This document shows, one piece after another, positions 12,226-12,703 of a DNA stretch of 12,703 bases. Every line of letters starts with the position of its first letter. Position 1 is the stretch's first letter. The position numbers were made by a program, and so were the translations under genes. Source of the stretch: Bacteroidales bacterium UBA4788 (GTDB lineage Bacteria; Bacteroidota; Bacteroidia; Bacteroidales; VadinHA17); NCBI GenBank assembly GCA_002402965.1, contig DHGW01000077.1, positions 40,390 through 53,092 on the forward strand, in the 5' to 3' direction. The notes under the pieces are model-generated. The model was not told the DNA's origin. It did no database searches and saw only the letters and a list, made by a program, of their open reading frames with translations.

Positions 12226-12703
12226 CACCTGTCTCTGATACTTCAGCGTTGGGAGCGGCGGTGGACGACTCTGTAACTTCCGTCCCGGCTATGCCGGCTG
12301 CAGGGGTTTCTTTTTCAACAAACGGAGCGGTGGCCTCAGCCCCGGCTTCTGATGCCGGAGCAGCAGCCTCTGCAGGCTTCTCCCCCTTGCGCTTGCCGAA
12401 GATACGCTCGAGATCCTCACTGAAAATGACTTCCTTCTCGAGCAGTTGCTCAGCAAGCTGAATCAGTCCGGTAATATTTGCAGCGATAACCTGCTTCGCC
12501 TTATCGTATGATTGTTCCACTATCTTCTTTGCCTCACTGTCAATGAGCTCGGCCGTCTTTTCACTGTAGGGTTTTGTGAACCCGTATTCATTCTGTCCGG
12601 ATGAGTCGTAATAACTCATGTTACCCACAGCATCTGACATTCCGAAATAAGCCACCATTGCATAAGCCTGCTTGGTCACCTTCTCCAGATCGCTCAGGGC
12701 ACC
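12215..12703 (-). CDS. ftsH: ATP-dependent zinc metalloprotease FtsH, C-terminal fragment
   Basis: The reading frame is open to the window edge and encodes the last 162 residues of FtsH, the membrane-bound AAA+ protease. The visible part begins GALSDLEKVTKQAYAMV, then YFGMSD, YYDSSGQNEYGFTKPYSE and a long helix with ELIDSEAKKIVEQSY, which together are the end of the M41 peptidase domain in Bacteroidota FtsH. The AAA+ module and HExxH zinc site lie outside the window. From about fragment residue 108 the protein continues as a 55-residue Ala/Glu/Pro/Thr-rich acidic tail ending ETGDGK, probably disordered. The stop codon lies inside the start of the DUF2007 gene. In other bacteria FtsH degrades membrane and lipid-synthesis regulators, which fits its place ahead of cdsA and psd. 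Confidence 0.95.
   Translation of the reverse strand, partial: GALSDLEKVTKQAYAMVAYFGMSDAVGNMSYYDSSGQNEYGFTKPYSEKTAELIDSEAKKIVEQSYDKAKQVIAANITGLIQLAEQLLEKEVIFSEDLERIFGKRKGEKPAEAAAPASEAGAEATAPFVEKETPAAGIAGTEVTESSTAAPNAEVSETGDGK

Noticed and set aside
12226..12228. GTG start for the DUF2007 gene one codon upstream
   Set aside because: The adjacent ATG at 12225 is the more likely start; the difference is a single residue.
1..12703. Signs of a mobile island, defence system or biosynthetic cluster
   Set aside because: All genes belong to housekeeping or stress families with consistent style; no integrase, transposase, tRNA, direct repeats flanking a block, or clusters of unknown large genes were seen.

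Overview
The window looks like an ordinary chromosomal stretch from a member of the Bacteroidota, most likely a Bacteroidales-type anaerobe or microaerophile. The evidence is gene content (an AI-2E-family permease, a DUF4492 protein and cydAB in a row; a DAHP synthase with a C-terminal chorismate mutase; a BT_0820-like small HAD protein; a DUF2007 protein between ftsH and cdsA) and promoter style: several upstream regions carry the TAnnTTTG -7 box typical of this phylum. Base composition looks even (about half G+C by eye). I see no transposase, integrase, phage gene, CRISPR array, tRNA or rRNA. Most genes lie on the minus strand; only pssA and hsp20 are on the plus strand.

Layout from left to right. 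(1) 1-985: the first 14 codons of parB and a complete parA (chromosome segregation, minus strand), with a candidate parA promoter in the 145-base gap upstream. (2) 986-2543: a two-gene minus-strand unit encoding a small HAD-family protein and then a lipoprotein glutaminyl cyclotransferase with an Ig-like N-terminal domain. (3) 2616-3332: pssA on the plus strand, divergent from (2) and overlapping the next gene tail to tail. (4) 3279-8499: a minus-strand unit, in transcription order AI-2E-family permease, DUF4492, cydA, cydB, DAHP synthase/chorismate mutase. The first four genes are joined by stop/start overlaps or by a ribosome binding site that overlaps the previous stop. A good Bacteroidota-type promoter precedes the unit. 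(5) 8500-9269: a 233-base divergent control region with a repeated near-palindromic motif, then hsp20 and a clear intrinsic terminator. (6) 9270-12703: a tightly packed minus-strand unit, in transcription order ftsH (3' end only), DUF2007, cdsA, psd, fprA, with neighbours overlapping or separated by 1, 1 and 11 bases.

Two themes run through the window. The first is phosphatidylethanolamine synthesis: CdsA (CDP-diacylglycerol), PssA (phosphatidylserine) and Psd (decarboxylation) are all present, though pssA is transcribed separately. The second is coping with oxygen and stress: cytochrome bd quinol oxidase, a flavodiiron protein (O2/NO reductase), a small heat-shock protein and the FtsH protease.

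I do not find a strikingly new multi-gene system. The points most worth a second look are the DUF4492 protein coupled to cytochrome bd, the paired palindromic sites between the cyd unit and hsp20, the hairpin inside pssA just beyond the end of the convergent aromatic-synthesis gene, and the Ig-domain glutaminyl cyclotransferase lipoprotein.
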